A stretch of 64,000 bases of DNA from the NCBI GenBank assembly GCA_025934645.1, contig JAICWY010000002.1, positions 1 through 64,000 on the forward strand, given 5' to 3'. Below, in pieces: positions 32,251-42,117 of this stretch. Within the stretch, counting starts at the first letter, position 1, and the number at the start of each line of letters is the position of its first letter. Source of the stretch: Vulcanimicrobiia bacterium (GTDB lineage Bacteria; Vulcanimicrobiota; Vulcanimicrobiia; Vulcanimicrobiales; Vulcanimicrobiaceae). The notes beneath the pieces are model-generated. The model was not told where the DNA came from, did not search any database, and saw only the letters and a program-made list of their open reading frames with translations. The position numbers and the translations under genes are program-made.

Positions 32251-33498
32251 ATGCAAGATCGCCAGTTCGGCTTTTCCACTCGTGCCATCCACGCAGGCAC
32301 ACCGCCCGACCCAGTCACCGGTGCGCGCGTCGCTCCCATCTATCAAACGGCAGCTTTCGTCTTCGGTTCGACCGAGCAGGCGGCCGAGCTCTTTCAATTG
32401 CGCAGCTACGGCCACATCTACAGCCGCATCAGCAATCCCACCGTGTCGGCGTTCGAGGAGCGCATGGCCAGTCTGGAGGGCGGACTCGGCGCGATTGCAT
32501 TTTCGAGCGGGCTTGCGGCGCAGCTCGGCGTCGTGCTGACGCTCGCGCAAAACGGCGACCACATCGTCAGCTCGCAGAACGTTTACGGCGGAACCGTGAC
32601 GCAGTTCAGCATCACGCTCAAGCGCATGGGCATTGAAACGACATTCGTGCCGGTGGACGACTACGACGCGATCCGCGCGGCAATTCAGCCGAACACGAAG
32701 ATGCTGTTCGCGGAGACGATCGGCAACCCGTCGGGTGCACTTGGCGACATCGGCCGGCTTGCGCAGATCGCGCACGACGCCGGCATTCCGCTCGTGGTGG
32801 ACAACACGTTCGCATCGCCCGCGCTCTACCGGCCGATGGAACACGGTGCCGACATCGTCGTACATTCGGCGACGAAATTCATCTCCGGACATGGCGCGGT
32901 GATCGGCGGCGTCCTGGTGGAGTCGGGATGTTTTCCGTGGGAGAACGGCAAGTTTCCGCTGCTCTCGCAGCCGAGTCCCGGCTATCACAACAAAGTCTTC
33001 ACGGAAACCTTCGGCGAGTACGCGTTCCTGATGCGCGGACGCGCCGAAGTGCTGCGCGACGTCGGTTCTCAGATGTCGCCCATGGATGCGTGGCTGCTGC
33101 TAATCGGATTGGAAACGCTCCCGATCCGCATGAAAGCGCACGTGGAGAACGGCCGCAGGATCGCGGCCTATCTGCAATCGCGACCGGAAGTCGAATGGGT
33201 GAACGCGCCGGCGATGGGTTCGATCTTCACGTTCGGCATTCGCGGCGGACGCGAAGCCGGGCGCCGTTTCATCGACGCGCTCGAACTCTGGAGCCATTTG
33301 GCCAATGTAGGCGACGCGAAAAGCTTGGTGATTCACCCGGCCTCCACCACGCATTCGCAGCTTAGTGATGAAGAGATGCGCAAGGCCGGCGTCGCGCCGG
33401 AAATGGTCCGTCTTTCGGTAGGATTGGAAGACGCGGACGATCTCATATGGGATCTGGAGAACGCCCTGCGCGCGGCCGTCGAACCGGTGAACGCATGA
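32251..33498 (+). CDS. O-acetylhomoserine sulfhydrylase-like PLP enzyme (Cys/Met metabolism family)
   Basis: STRAIHAGTPPDPVTGARVAPIYQTAAF, SATKFISGHG PLP lysine region. Confidence 0.92.
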   Translation: MQDRQFGFSTRAIHAGTPPDPVTGARVAPIYQTAAFVFGSTEQAAELFQLRSYGHIYSRISNPTVSAFEERMASLEGGLGAIAFSSGLAAQLGVVLTLAQNGDHIVSSQNVYGGTVTQFSITLKRMGIETTFVPVDDYDAIRAAIQPNTKMLFAETIGNPSGALGDIGRLAQIAHDAGIPLVVDNTFASPALYRPMEHGADIVVHSATKFISGHGAVIGGVLVESGCFPWENGKFPLLSQPSPGYHNKVFTETFGEYAFLMRGRAEVLRDVGSQMSPMDAWLLLIGLETLPIRMKAHVENGRRIAAYLQSRPEVEWVNAPAMGSIFTFGIRGGREAGRRFIDALELWSHLANVGDAKSLVIHPASTTHSQLSDEEMRKAGVAPEMVRLSVGLEDADDLIWDLENALRAAVEPVNA

Positions 33499-33977
33499 TT
33501 CTGGACACCGTTTCCGCGCGCCGCGATCTGCTCGAGGGCAGTACAACCGTCGCGATGATCGGCGCGTCGTCGAACCCGCTGCGCCCTAGCTACACCGTGT
33601 TCAGTTATTTGCGCACGCAAAGCCGGTATGAAGTCACGCCGATCAATCCGACCATTACGGAGATCGACGGCGTTCCGGCATTTCCGTCGCTTACCGCGTA
33701 CGCGCAAGCGCACGGCGCGCCGGACATCGTCGATGTTTTCCGCAAGCCGAGCGAAGTGGTGCCGATCGTGCAAGAAGCGATCGCCGCCGGCGCAAAAGCG
33801 ATCTGGTTCCAATACGGCGTCATCAACGAAGACGCGATCCGCCTGGCGGATGAAGCGGGCCTCCTGGTCGTCGTCGATCGCTGCATCAAAGTGGAATACG
33901 CGCGCCTGAGCGGCGGCCTCTCTACGAGCGGACTCAACAGCGGTCTGATCTCCAGCCGCCGCCGCAGCCTTTCGTGA
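33495..33977 (+). CDS. CoA-binding-domain protein (YccU-like)
   Basis: VAMIGASSNPLRPSYTVFSYL, VDVFRKPSEVVPIVQEAI; ATGA overlap. Confidence 0.88.
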   Translation: MILDTVSARRDLLEGSTTVAMIGASSNPLRPSYTVFSYLRTQSRYEVTPINPTITEIDGVPAFPSLTAYAQAHGAPDIVDVFRKPSEVVPIVQEAIAAGAKAIWFQYGVINEDAIRLADEAGLLVVVDRCIKVEYARLSGGLSTSGLNSGLISSRRRSLS

Positions 33978-35065
33978 GCGCGTACGGCGCAGAAGCGCAA
34001 GCGCTGGACGCAGCGATTCTGGGCGCTATCGAACAGCGCCGCGTGACGGACTTCAACGCGCTCGCGTTGCGCATTTTCTCGCATCAGCTGCGCTACAACA
34101 AGCCGTATGCGCAGTACTGCGCTTCGCTCGGCGTAACGCCGGACCGCCTGCCGGAGAACTGGGAGGCGATCCCGCCCGTGCCGGCCGGCGCGTATAAAGA
34201 AGCGGCGTTGTGCACCTTCGATCCGGCGCAAGCGGCGCTCGCATTCGAGACCAGCGGCACGACGCGAGGCGTCGGCGGCAAACATTACATGGAGACCGCG
34301 GCGCTCTACGACGCGGCGCTCCTTGCCGGCTTTCACGATGCCATGCTCTCCGGCGCCGCGCAGCCGCTGCGCTATCTGCTGCTCGTGCCTAATCCGGCGG
34401 AGCGTCCGCAATCCTCGCTCGGCTATATGATGCGGAAAGTCGCCGAGACTTTCGGCGACGGACGCGAAGGCTGGTTCATCGGCGGCGATACGCTCGACGT
34501 CGATGGATTTCTCGCCGCCGCCCGCGCCGCGCAAAAAGCACACGCGCCGGCGTGCGTTGCGGGTACGGCGTTTGCATTCGTGGAGCTGCTCGACGCGCTA
34601 CAGGCGCGCGGCGTTTCGTCACTTGGGCTCCCGCCCGGCTCGCGCATTATGGAAACGGGCGGCTTCAAGGGCCGCACGCGTGTCGTTCAACGCGCGGAGT
34701 TGTACGCCGCTCTTGCGGACATTTTCGCCCTCGGACAAGATCGCATCGTCGCCGAGTACGGCATGACGGAACTCACAAGCCAGTACTACGATGCAACGTT
34801 CGAAGGCGCGCGCATCAAACGTTCTCCGCCATGGCTGCGCCCTCGCGTCGTCGGACCCGATAACACGACGCTGCCCAAAGGCGTCGTGGGCGCACTCGTT
34901 CACGTCGATCTTGCCAATCGTTCCTCTTGTATCGCGATTCAAACCGAAGACTTGGGCGTGGCAACCGAAGATGGCGGCATCGTTTTGATCGGGCGCGAGC
35001 AAGGCGCCGAACTGCGGGGCTGTTCGCTCGACGCGGAGACCCTGCGAACCCTGGCGGTTCGTTGA
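33974..35065 (+). CDS. LuxE-like acyl-protein synthetase (adenylate-forming)
   Basis: AFETSGTTRGVGGKHYMET, AEYGMTELTSQYYD, C-terminal GAELRGCSLDAETLR; GTGA overlap. Confidence 0.88.
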   Translation: MSAYGAEAQALDAAILGAIEQRRVTDFNALALRIFSHQLRYNKPYAQYCASLGVTPDRLPENWEAIPPVPAGAYKEAALCTFDPAQAALAFETSGTTRGVGGKHYMETAALYDAALLAGFHDAMLSGAAQPLRYLLLVPNPAERPQSSLGYMMRKVAETFGDGREGWFIGGDTLDVDGFLAAARAAQKAHAPACVAGTAFAFVELLDALQARGVSSLGLPPGSRIMETGGFKGRTRVVQRAELYAALADIFALGQDRIVAEYGMTELTSQYYDATFEGARIKRSPPWLRPRVVGPDNTTLPKGVVGALVHVDLANRSSCIAIQTEDLGVATEDGGIVLIGREQGAELRGCSLDAETLRTLAVR

Positions 35066-36288
35066 CGGCGCTCGCCAACGTTCCAGCGCGCAAAATCGTG
35101 CGGGCGGTCGCGGGCGCCGCGGAGCGTTGGAGCGACGGTGACTTTCCGCCGCGCGTGCGCATACTGGATCGCATTGCGCAGCGTACGGAATACTCGCTGC
35201 CCGCCGTAGAGTACGCGTTGGACCGGCTCTTCTTCTCGATGACCGAGCGCGAACTGCTCGCGGCGATCGTAAACGAACTGGGCAGCCTGGATGCGCTCGA
35301 TGGATTCGTTGCGCGCGAAGGCCGTCCGGACGCGTGGGCCTCCCCCGCGGGTAGCGCATGCATCATCTCGAGCCGCACCACGATCGGCGTCGCCCTTACG
35401 CCGGCGATCTTCGCGCTTTGCGCGAAATGCGACGTGCTGGTCAAAGACCGCGAAGATTTACTGGCGCGGGCCTTCTTCGAAACACTCGCCGAAGAGCGCG
35501 AAGAGTTCGGCGTTGCGGCGCGTGCCGCCGCGTGGAACTCCGCCGATGCCGCCGCGCCGGACCTTCGCACGTTCGACGTCGTCGCGGCCTATGGCGGCGA
35601 GGATGCGCTTGCGTCGATCCGCTCGTCGCTGCACGCGCAGGCTCGATTCATCGGCTACGGTCCGCGGGCGAGTGCCGGTTATATCACGCGCGAGTCGCTT
35701 GCCTCGCCCAAAAGCATCGCTGCAATCGCAGAAGGCGCGGCGCGCGATCTCGTTCTGTACGAGAGCGAAGGTTGTCTCTCGCTGCACGTGCTCTTCGTCG
35801 AGAACGGCGGCACGCAAACGCCGCTGCAATTCGCGCAGATCTTCGCGCGAGCCGTCGAGGCTGCGAGCGTAGAGTTTCCTCCGGGAAGCGCGGAGCCCGC
35901 GCTCCGCGCGCAACTATCGCATCTGCGCAATGTGGGCGCCTTTCGCGCGGCCGGCGGGCGCGGCGCCGTGTTTGCAAACGACGCAGCCGAGTATCTGCTC
36001 GAATACGACCCGCCGCGCGATGAGGCGCCGCACTTTTTGCCGCGAACGCTGGGCATCATTCCGGTCGACGGACCGCAGGACGCGCTAACTTACGTGCGCG
36101 CGCACCGCTTACCGCTCGAAGGCTTCGCGATTTCGGGCGATCGTCCCGACGCCGTTCAAGCCGCTCTTGAAGCAGGGGCAGTACGCCTCGCCCGCTTTGG
36201 CGAACTGCAGAACCCAACGCTCGCCGGCGGCCATGGAGGCCGTCCGCGCATCGCGGAGTTCGTCCGCTGGATCGATAAAGCACTTTGA
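35062..36288 (+). CDS. LuxC-like acyl-CoA/acyl-protein reductase
   Basis: VAAYGGEDALASIRSS, VLYESEGCLSLHVLFVE candidate active-site Cys; directly after luxE-like gene; TTG start in TTGA overlap. Confidence 0.85.
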   Translation: MTALANVPARKIVRAVAGAAERWSDGDFPPRVRILDRIAQRTEYSLPAVEYALDRLFFSMTERELLAAIVNELGSLDALDGFVAREGRPDAWASPAGSACIISSRTTIGVALTPAIFALCAKCDVLVKDREDLLARAFFETLAEEREEFGVAARAAAWNSADAAAPDLRTFDVVAAYGGEDALASIRSSLHAQARFIGYGPRASAGYITRESLASPKSIAAIAEGAARDLVLYESEGCLSLHVLFVENGGTQTPLQFAQIFARAVEAASVEFPPGSAEPALRAQLSHLRNVGAFRAAGGRGAVFANDAAEYLLEYDPPRDEAPHFLPRTLGIIPVDGPQDALTYVRAHRLPLEGFAISGDRPDAVQAALEAGAVRLARFGELQNPTLAGGHGGRPRIAEFVRWIDKAL

Positions 36289-37583
36289 ACGACGACGCCC
36301 TCGAAGAGATAGTCACCGCGGTTCCGGGGCCGCGCACGCGCGATTTGGCGCCGCATTTGCGCGCGTACGAGTCGCGCAACGTCACGTTCGTCGACGAACG
36401 TTTTCCCGTTTTCTGGGAATCTGCGTCAGGCGCGACCGTTACGGACGTGGACGGCAACCGGTACATCGATCTCACATCGGCATTCGGCGTCGCCAACACG
36501 GGACACAGCAATCCGTATGTCGCCGCGGCAATTCACGATCAGGCCGTGCGGTTGATGCACGCAATGGGCGACGTGCATCCCACCGAAGTAAAAGTCAAAC
36601 TGCTCGAAAAGCTGGCGCAGATCGCTCCGGGATCGCTGTCGAAAACATTTCTCGCCTCCACCGGCGCAGAAGCGGTCGAGGCCGCGCTCAAAACGGCGAT
36701 GCTTGCGACGGGCAAATCGGCCTTCGCTTCCTATCGCGGCGCGTATCACGGCCTCTCGCTCGGAACGCTCGAGATCTCCGGTATCGAAAAATTCCGCACA
36801 CCGTTCGCAGCGGTTCTTCCGAAGAAAGCGCTGGCGTTGGACTACCCCGCCGCGGATGCGCGCCGGCCCGATGAAGGCCTCGCGGCGGCGCTCGAAGAGG
36901 CTCGCGCGGCGTTGCGCTCGCGCAGCGACCTTGCAGCGCTCGTCGTCGAGCCGGTGCAAGGCCGCGGCGGATCGATCGTACCGCCGAACGGCTATCTCTC
37001 CGGCCTGCGCGCGATCTGCGACGAACTCGGCATCTTGCTCGTCGTCGATGAGATCTACACCGGATTCGGGCGGACGGGCACGATGTTCGCATGCGAACAC
37101 GACGGCGTGGTTCCGGACATCATGTGCGTGGGCAAAGCGCTCGCGAACGGCTTTCCGATCTCCGCAACGATTGCAAAGCCGGAGATCATGGATGCCTGGC
37201 CCATATCGCCCGGCGAAGCGCTGCACACGTCGACCTATCTTGGCAATCCTATGGCTTGCGCGGCGGCGCTCGCGAACATCGGCGAGATCGAGCGCATGGA
37301 TCTTCCGGCACGCGCGCGGCAACTGGGATCGGCGCTCGGCTCGCGCCTGGGCGCGCTGCACGCAGACGGCCGCGTGAAGGCCGCGCGCGGACGCGGTCTG
37401 ATTTGGGGAATCGAACTCGAAAGCGGCGAGCGCGCCGAACACGTCGTGAAAGAGGCGCTGCGGCGCGGCGTCATCGCGCTGCAGGCCGGCCCGCTTGGGA
37501 ACGTTCTTTCGATTACGCCGCCGCTCGTTATCTCCGAGCGGCAGCTCTTCCGCGCTATCGACATCCTAACGGAGTGCTTGTGA
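36285..37583 (+). CDS. class III aminotransferase (GabT-like)
   Basis: VVDEIYTGFGRTGTMFACEHDGVVPDIMCVGKALANGFPISA; TTG start in TTGA overlap. Confidence 0.93.
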   Translation: MNDDALEEIVTAVPGPRTRDLAPHLRAYESRNVTFVDERFPVFWESASGATVTDVDGNRYIDLTSAFGVANTGHSNPYVAAAIHDQAVRLMHAMGDVHPTEVKVKLLEKLAQIAPGSLSKTFLASTGAEAVEAALKTAMLATGKSAFASYRGAYHGLSLGTLEISGIEKFRTPFAAVLPKKALALDYPAADARRPDEGLAAALEEARAALRSRSDLAALVVEPVQGRGGSIVPPNGYLSGLRAICDELGILLVVDEIYTGFGRTGTMFACEHDGVVPDIMCVGKALANGFPISATIAKPEIMDAWPISPGEALHTSTYLGNPMACAAALANIGEIERMDLPARARQLGSALGSRLGALHADGRVKAARGRGLIWGIELESGERAEHVVKEALRRGVIALQAGPLGNVLSITPPLVISERQLFRAIDILTECL

Positions 37584-38605
37584 AATATAAAGTCGGAATT
37601 ACCGGCGCCGGTTTCGGCGCGCGCGTGCACGTGCCGGCGTTCTCCGCGCATCCCAACTTCGAGGTGGTCGCGATCGCCTCGCCGCACCGCGCCGAGAGTA
37701 TCGCGCGCGAACGCAGCATTCCGCACGCGTTTGCGACGTGCGAAGAGATGCTCGCGGGCTGCGAGCTCGACGTCGTGTCGATAGCTGCGCCGCCGTTCAC
37801 GCACCACAACGACGTGCTCGCTGCGCTCGCTGCCGGCAAGCACGTCATCTGCGAGAAGCCGTTCGCCTTGTCCGTCGCACAGGCCGAAGAAATGGTTGCG
37901 GCTGCAAAGCGCGCGGGCACCGCGACTGCCGTGATGCACGAATTCCGCTGGGTGCCGCAGCGCATGGCGCTAAAAGAGCTGATCGACAACGGTCATCTGC
38001 AGCCGATGCGCGAGATCGAGATCTCGCAGCTTGCCGGATTCTTGCGCGAAGACGCAACGCGCAAACGCGGCTGGTGGTTCGAACGCGAAAAGGGCGGCGG
38101 CATCGCCGGCGCGCTCCTCTCGCACATCATCGACTCCGCGAACTGGTTCGCGGGCCGGCCGCCGCAACGCGTGAGCGGGTTGCTGCGCACCGCAAATCGG
38201 GTGCGGCACGACGCCGAGGGCGAATTCACGAGCAACGTGGATGACGGCGCTTTCGCGCTTCTTGACTACGGCGAGGGCCTCGTCGCGCGTCTTGCGGTGG
38301 ACGGAACATCGCGCGTGGAGCAATCGACGTACGCGGTGCACGCGGAGAACCGCACGGCCGTCGCAAGCGGCACGGACGTGCATGACATGCGTCTGTTTAG
38401 CGTGGACCCGGAAGAAACCAACGAACTGGATTGCAAGCCCTCACCCTACCGGCAAATGGCGTCGGTGGACAAGCATGTTCCGCTCGTCATGCAATTGCTC
38501 GACGAGTTCGTAAAACTCATCGAGACCGGCATCAGCACGGTCCCGACTTTCCAAGAAGCGCTAGAAACGCAACGCGTCCTAAAGGCGATCGGCTTCGGCG
38601 GCTGA
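37580..38605 (+). CDS. Gfo/Idh/MocA-family oxidoreductase
   Basis: KVGITGAGFGARVHVPAFSAHPNFEVVAIAS and AGKHVICEKPFALSVAQAEEM; GTG start in GTGA overlap. Confidence 0.93.
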   Translation: MKYKVGITGAGFGARVHVPAFSAHPNFEVVAIASPHRAESIARERSIPHAFATCEEMLAGCELDVVSIAAPPFTHHNDVLAALAAGKHVICEKPFALSVAQAEEMVAAAKRAGTATAVMHEFRWVPQRMALKELIDNGHLQPMREIEISQLAGFLREDATRKRGWWFEREKGGGIAGALLSHIIDSANWFAGRPPQRVSGLLRTANRVRHDAEGEFTSNVDDGAFALLDYGEGLVARLAVDGTSRVEQSTYAVHAENRTAVASGTDVHDMRLFSVDPEETNELDCKPSPYRQMASVDKHVPLVMQLLDEFVKLIETGISTVPTFQEALETQRVLKAIGFGG

Positions 38606-38621
38606 CGCCGCGCGCCGCCGG

Positions 38622-40277
38622 TTATGGCGACGGGTCGCCGACCGCGGCGGCCATCGCCTTATAAACGTTTAAACGTCCGCAACCCTGCCGTACGTTACTA
38701 ATATTCGTAGCGTTGTTACAGAGAAGCGTCTCGACATTGCTTGGCGCCACGCCGACGCTGAGCAGCAGTGCCGCGGCGCCCGCAACATGCGGAGTCGCCT
38801 GTGACGTACCGGCAATGAGGATGCGGCAGTCGTTTTGGCCGGTGGCAACGTTGGGATCGGGACGGCAAAACGAACTCGAGTCTGCCGCTTGAGATGTGTA
38901 CAGATTTTCGATCCAATGATAGGTGTCACCGTCGTTCGCATCGGAAGCGGTTCCGCCCGGGGCAACAAGCCCCCACGTCGCCGGATGGGATGCATCGTAG
39001 TTTGAATACGATGCAACGGTTTCCGTAACGGTCGACGTTGAATCGTCGAGACCTGAAGCGCCTACTGCGATCACGCCCGGATCGGCGCCCGGATAATCAA
39101 GCATCGAGGAGCTTTCGTTTCCGGAAGCCGCAACGACTACGACACCCGCTCGAACTGCAGCGGCGACTGCTGTTTCTTCCGCCGAGTCCGCCGAGGGTGA
39201 GCCCAGACTCATGCTAATGACTTTAGCGCCTTGCGCTACCGCATGTTGTATCGCCAGTCCAACATCGGACCCTTGCGCATCGCAGCCTTTTGTCCCGCAA
39301 TTGGTATTTGGAAAGACCCGGAAAATCATGAGCGGCGCATTGTACGCAACGCCGGCAAACCCAAAGCCGTTACCGCCGATTGCGGCCGCGATGCCGGCAA
39401 CATTGGTGCCGTGACCATCAGTATCGGTTACCGCCGAAGTGCCGACGGTCGTGACGCCGCCGACATCGCTTTCCGCGTAGATGATGTGAGAGGTGAGCTC
39501 GGGATGCGTCGTATCCGCGCCCGTATCGATAATTGCAATCGGGAACGAATTCGAGCCACCCAAGGCGCCGGGATATGTCTGCGCGGTGGAATTCGCGTTC
39601 CCGTAACCCCAAGCATTTGCTGCGCAGATCGCGTGCATATCCCATTGACCGCCGTAGTTCGGCCGTTGGTACAGCGGTGGCGATGCCGGTACGGAAATGC
39701 CGAGGAACAGGGGGTCATTCGTAAACGCCGCCGTCGTTGACAAAAGGTGACGAACGGCCGTGCGCGAGGCTTGCTCCACTACCGGATTGGCTCGGAGCAC
39801 CGCAAGCGCAGCATCTTCAGTGCCCGGTTCAACGTGAAGGATCTGGACGAGTTTGCCGGCCGCCGGAAAGTCCAGCTGCCGTTGTTCCGTACCACGTGCT
39901 GCCGAAACGGAACGGGCTATGGCGTCTTGCTCGGACGTGAATGAGGCGCGTTTGTAGACGACCTCAATTTGTCCGCTCACGTATCCACTGCTCGCCATTT
40001 GAGGTAAGCGCTTGCGGAGAACCCGGTTGTCGGGCGCTCCGGAAGAAATCGCCTGACGCATGAAGGCTTGAGGCGCGCCGGCCGATGTGCAGTTTAGCGA
40101 TGACGCATACGCCATCGGCGAAGGAAGCGGTGTCGGACTCGGAGATACCGGAGGCAGCGTCGGGGCAAGCGTCGGTGCAGGCGTTGAAGGGACGGGTCCG
40201 CCGCCTCCTCCGCCGCACGCGGTCAGAGCAAAAGCGAACGCACCGACCGTTACAAAGGCGAAGCCGCGACGTGCCAA
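38622..40277 (-). CDS. S8 subtilisin-family peptidase, lipoprotein
   Basis: IIDTGAD, DGHGTNVAGIAA, IAGTSQATPHVAGAA; LTACGGGGGG lipobox. Confidence 0.93.
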   Translation of the reverse strand: MARRGFAFVTVGAFAFALTACGGGGGGPVPSTPAPTLAPTLPPVSPSPTPLPSPMAYASSLNCTSAGAPQAFMRQAISSGAPDNRVLRKRLPQMASSGYVSGQIEVVYKRASFTSEQDAIARSVSAARGTEQRQLDFPAAGKLVQILHVEPGTEDAALAVLRANPVVEQASRTAVRHLLSTTAAFTNDPLFLGISVPASPPLYQRPNYGGQWDMHAICAANAWGYGNANSTAQTYPGALGGSNSFPIAIIDTGADTTHPELTSHIIYAESDVGGVTTVGTSAVTDTDGHGTNVAGIAAAIGGNGFGFAGVAYNAPLMIFRVFPNTNCGTKGCDAQGSDVGLAIQHAVAQGAKVISMSLGSPSADSAEETAVAAAVRAGVVVVAASGNESSSMLDYPGADPGVIAVGASGLDDSTSTVTETVASYSNYDASHPATWGLVAPGGTASDANDGDTYHWIENLYTSQAADSSSFCRPDPNVATGQNDCRILIAGTSQATPHVAGAAALLLSVGVAPSNVETLLCNNATNISNVRQGCGRLNVYKAMAAAVGDPSP

Positions 40278-40341
40278 CGAGGTGTCCTCCGAAAAAAGTG
40301 ACCGCTATTGTTATCGGCCGCTTTCCGGCATTCCCGCGCAG

Positions 40342-42114
40342 CTACGGGCTAAGGTCGCCCACGGCGGAGGCCATCGCCCTGTACACGTTCAGACGCCCAC
40401 AACCCGACTTTATGCCGGCGATCGGCGTCGCCGTGGAGCAAAGCAAGTTTTTTATCGCGCTTGCGTGCGCGCCCACGCTGAGCAGCAGCGACGCCGCGCC
40501 TGCGGCATGCGGAGCGGCTTGCGAGGTGCCGGCGATGAGCACGCGGCAATCGACGCGGCCGCCGTCGTTCCCGTCGGCGGTACAAAAGCCCGACGAATTC
40601 GACGACTGCGACGTGTAGATATTTTCAATCCAGTGCAGCAAGTCGCTATCGCTGCTTCCGGCCGGGTCTCCGCCCGGCGCCACGATGCCCCACGACATCG
40701 GATTGGAGCCATCGTAGTTGGAGTACGATGCGACCGTTTCTTTGACGACGCCGCTGGAATCGTCAAGCGCGGAAGCGCCGACCGCCAGAACACCCGGATA
40801 CGCAGCGGGATAATCGAGCCTCGATGCTTGTTCGTTGCCCGCTGACGCAACTACGACGATGCCGGCCTTTATCGCACTAGCGACGGCGTTTTCTTCCGCC
40901 GTATCGACGCCCGAAGATCCGAGGCTAAGGTTGATCACTTTCGCGCCGTGCGAGATCGCATGCTGAATGGCTATGGCAATGTCGGTGCCGAAGGCGTTGC
41001 ACCCGCCGCTCGCGCATGGCGGATCCGGAAAGACTTTGAAGATCATGAGCGGCGCCGCGTATGCAACGCCGGCAAAGCCGAACCGGTTATTTCCCGCGGC
41101 TGCCGCGATGCCGGCGACGTCGGTTCCGTGCCCATCGCCATCGTCCGCGCTTCCGACGTTCGTTACTCCGCTCAGGTCGCTCTCGGCATAGACGATGCGG
41201 CCCTGCAGATCGGGATGCGTGCTATCCGCGCCGGTATCGATAATCGCGATCGGCGCCGTGCCTCCGAGCGCGCCGGCGTGCGTCATGCCGGTCGAATTCG
41301 CTTTCCCGTAGGCCCAGGCGTTCGCGGCGCAGATCACATGCATATCCCATTGACCCGCGCTATCGGGAGCCTCGTAGAGCGGCGGTCCGTTTTCGGGCGC
41401 AAAGCCGTCGAAATACGGATCGTTTGGAAATGCGCTTGCCGCATTCGTCGAAAGCTTGTAGCGAATCGCCGCACGCGAAACGTCGCGTACGAGAATATCC
41501 GATCGTAAACGCGCGATCGCGCGATCTTCTTCGCCCGGCGCGACGTGGACTATTTCCGTTACGCGGTCGAGGTTCGCGAAATCGATCTCGCCGGCGGCCG
41601 CCGCGTCCGCATCCGATAACTCGCGCATCGCCGCAGCGCGATGCGCGAGGAACATTCCGCGTTCGTACGAGACTTCGATGGTTCCCGAAGCATACGGCTC
41701 GCGCGCCGCTTCCACGCCGCGCGCACGCACGAACCCCTCGCTGCGCCGTACCGAGAAGGTTCTGCGCGCGATGCTCTGCGGCGCGCCGGGCGTCGTGCAA
41801 TACGTGGATGCGGCGCTGGAAGTAGGAAGCGCGGTTGGCGCTACGGTCGGAGCGGGCGTGGGTGACGGCGTGGGTGCAAGCGTGGGAAACTGCGTCGGAG
41901 CGGCCGTCGGGCTAGAAGTAGGCGCGGAGGTCGGCGCTCCGCTCGGCAGCAGCGTGGGCGAAGTCGTCGGCACGCCGCCCGGCGGCGCAGGCGGAACAGA
42001 CGGCACCGGCGCGGCCGGCACGGACGTCGTGCCGCCGCCTCCCCCGCACGCCGTAAACGCCGCGAGCGCGAGAACCGCTACAAATGCGATGCCGCGGTTG
42101 CGCACCCGCACCAC
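40342..42114 (-). CDS. S8 subtilisin-family peptidase, lipoprotein with long Pro/Thr stalk
   Basis: IIDTGAD, DGHGTDVAGIAA, IAGTSQAAPHAAGAA; FTACGGGGG. Confidence 0.93.
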   Translation of the reverse strand: MVRVRNRGIAFVAVLALAAFTACGGGGGTTSVPAAPVPSVPPAPPGGVPTTSPTLLPSGAPTSAPTSSPTAAPTQFPTLAPTPSPTPAPTVAPTALPTSSAASTYCTTPGAPQSIARRTFSVRRSEGFVRARGVEAAREPYASGTIEVSYERGMFLAHRAAAMRELSDADAAAAGEIDFANLDRVTEIVHVAPGEEDRAIARLRSDILVRDVSRAAIRYKLSTNAASAFPNDPYFDGFAPENGPPLYEAPDSAGQWDMHVICAANAWAYGKANSTGMTHAGALGGTAPIAIIDTGADSTHPDLQGRIVYAESDLSGVTNVGSADDGDGHGTDVAGIAAAAGNNRFGFAGVAYAAPLMIFKVFPDPPCASGGCNAFGTDIAIAIQHAISHGAKVINLSLGSSGVDTAEENAVASAIKAGIVVVASAGNEQASRLDYPAAYPGVLAVGASALDDSSGVVKETVASYSNYDGSNPMSWGIVAPGGDPAGSSDSDLLHWIENIYTSQSSNSSGFCTADGNDGGRVDCRVLIAGTSQAAPHAAGAASLLLSVGAHASAIKNLLCSTATPIAGIKSGCGRLNVYRAMASAVGDLSP

Positions 42115-42117
42115 CCG

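Noticed and set aside
32251-38605. Interpretation of the luxC/luxE genes as a bioluminescence operon
   Set aside because: No luxA/luxB-like flavin monooxygenase or luxD acyltransferase anywhere in the window
41820-41995. Periodic GTnGG-type repeat considered as CRISPR or DNA repeat array
   Set aside because: Period is short and codon-phased; explained by the Pro/Thr stalk of the S8 peptidase
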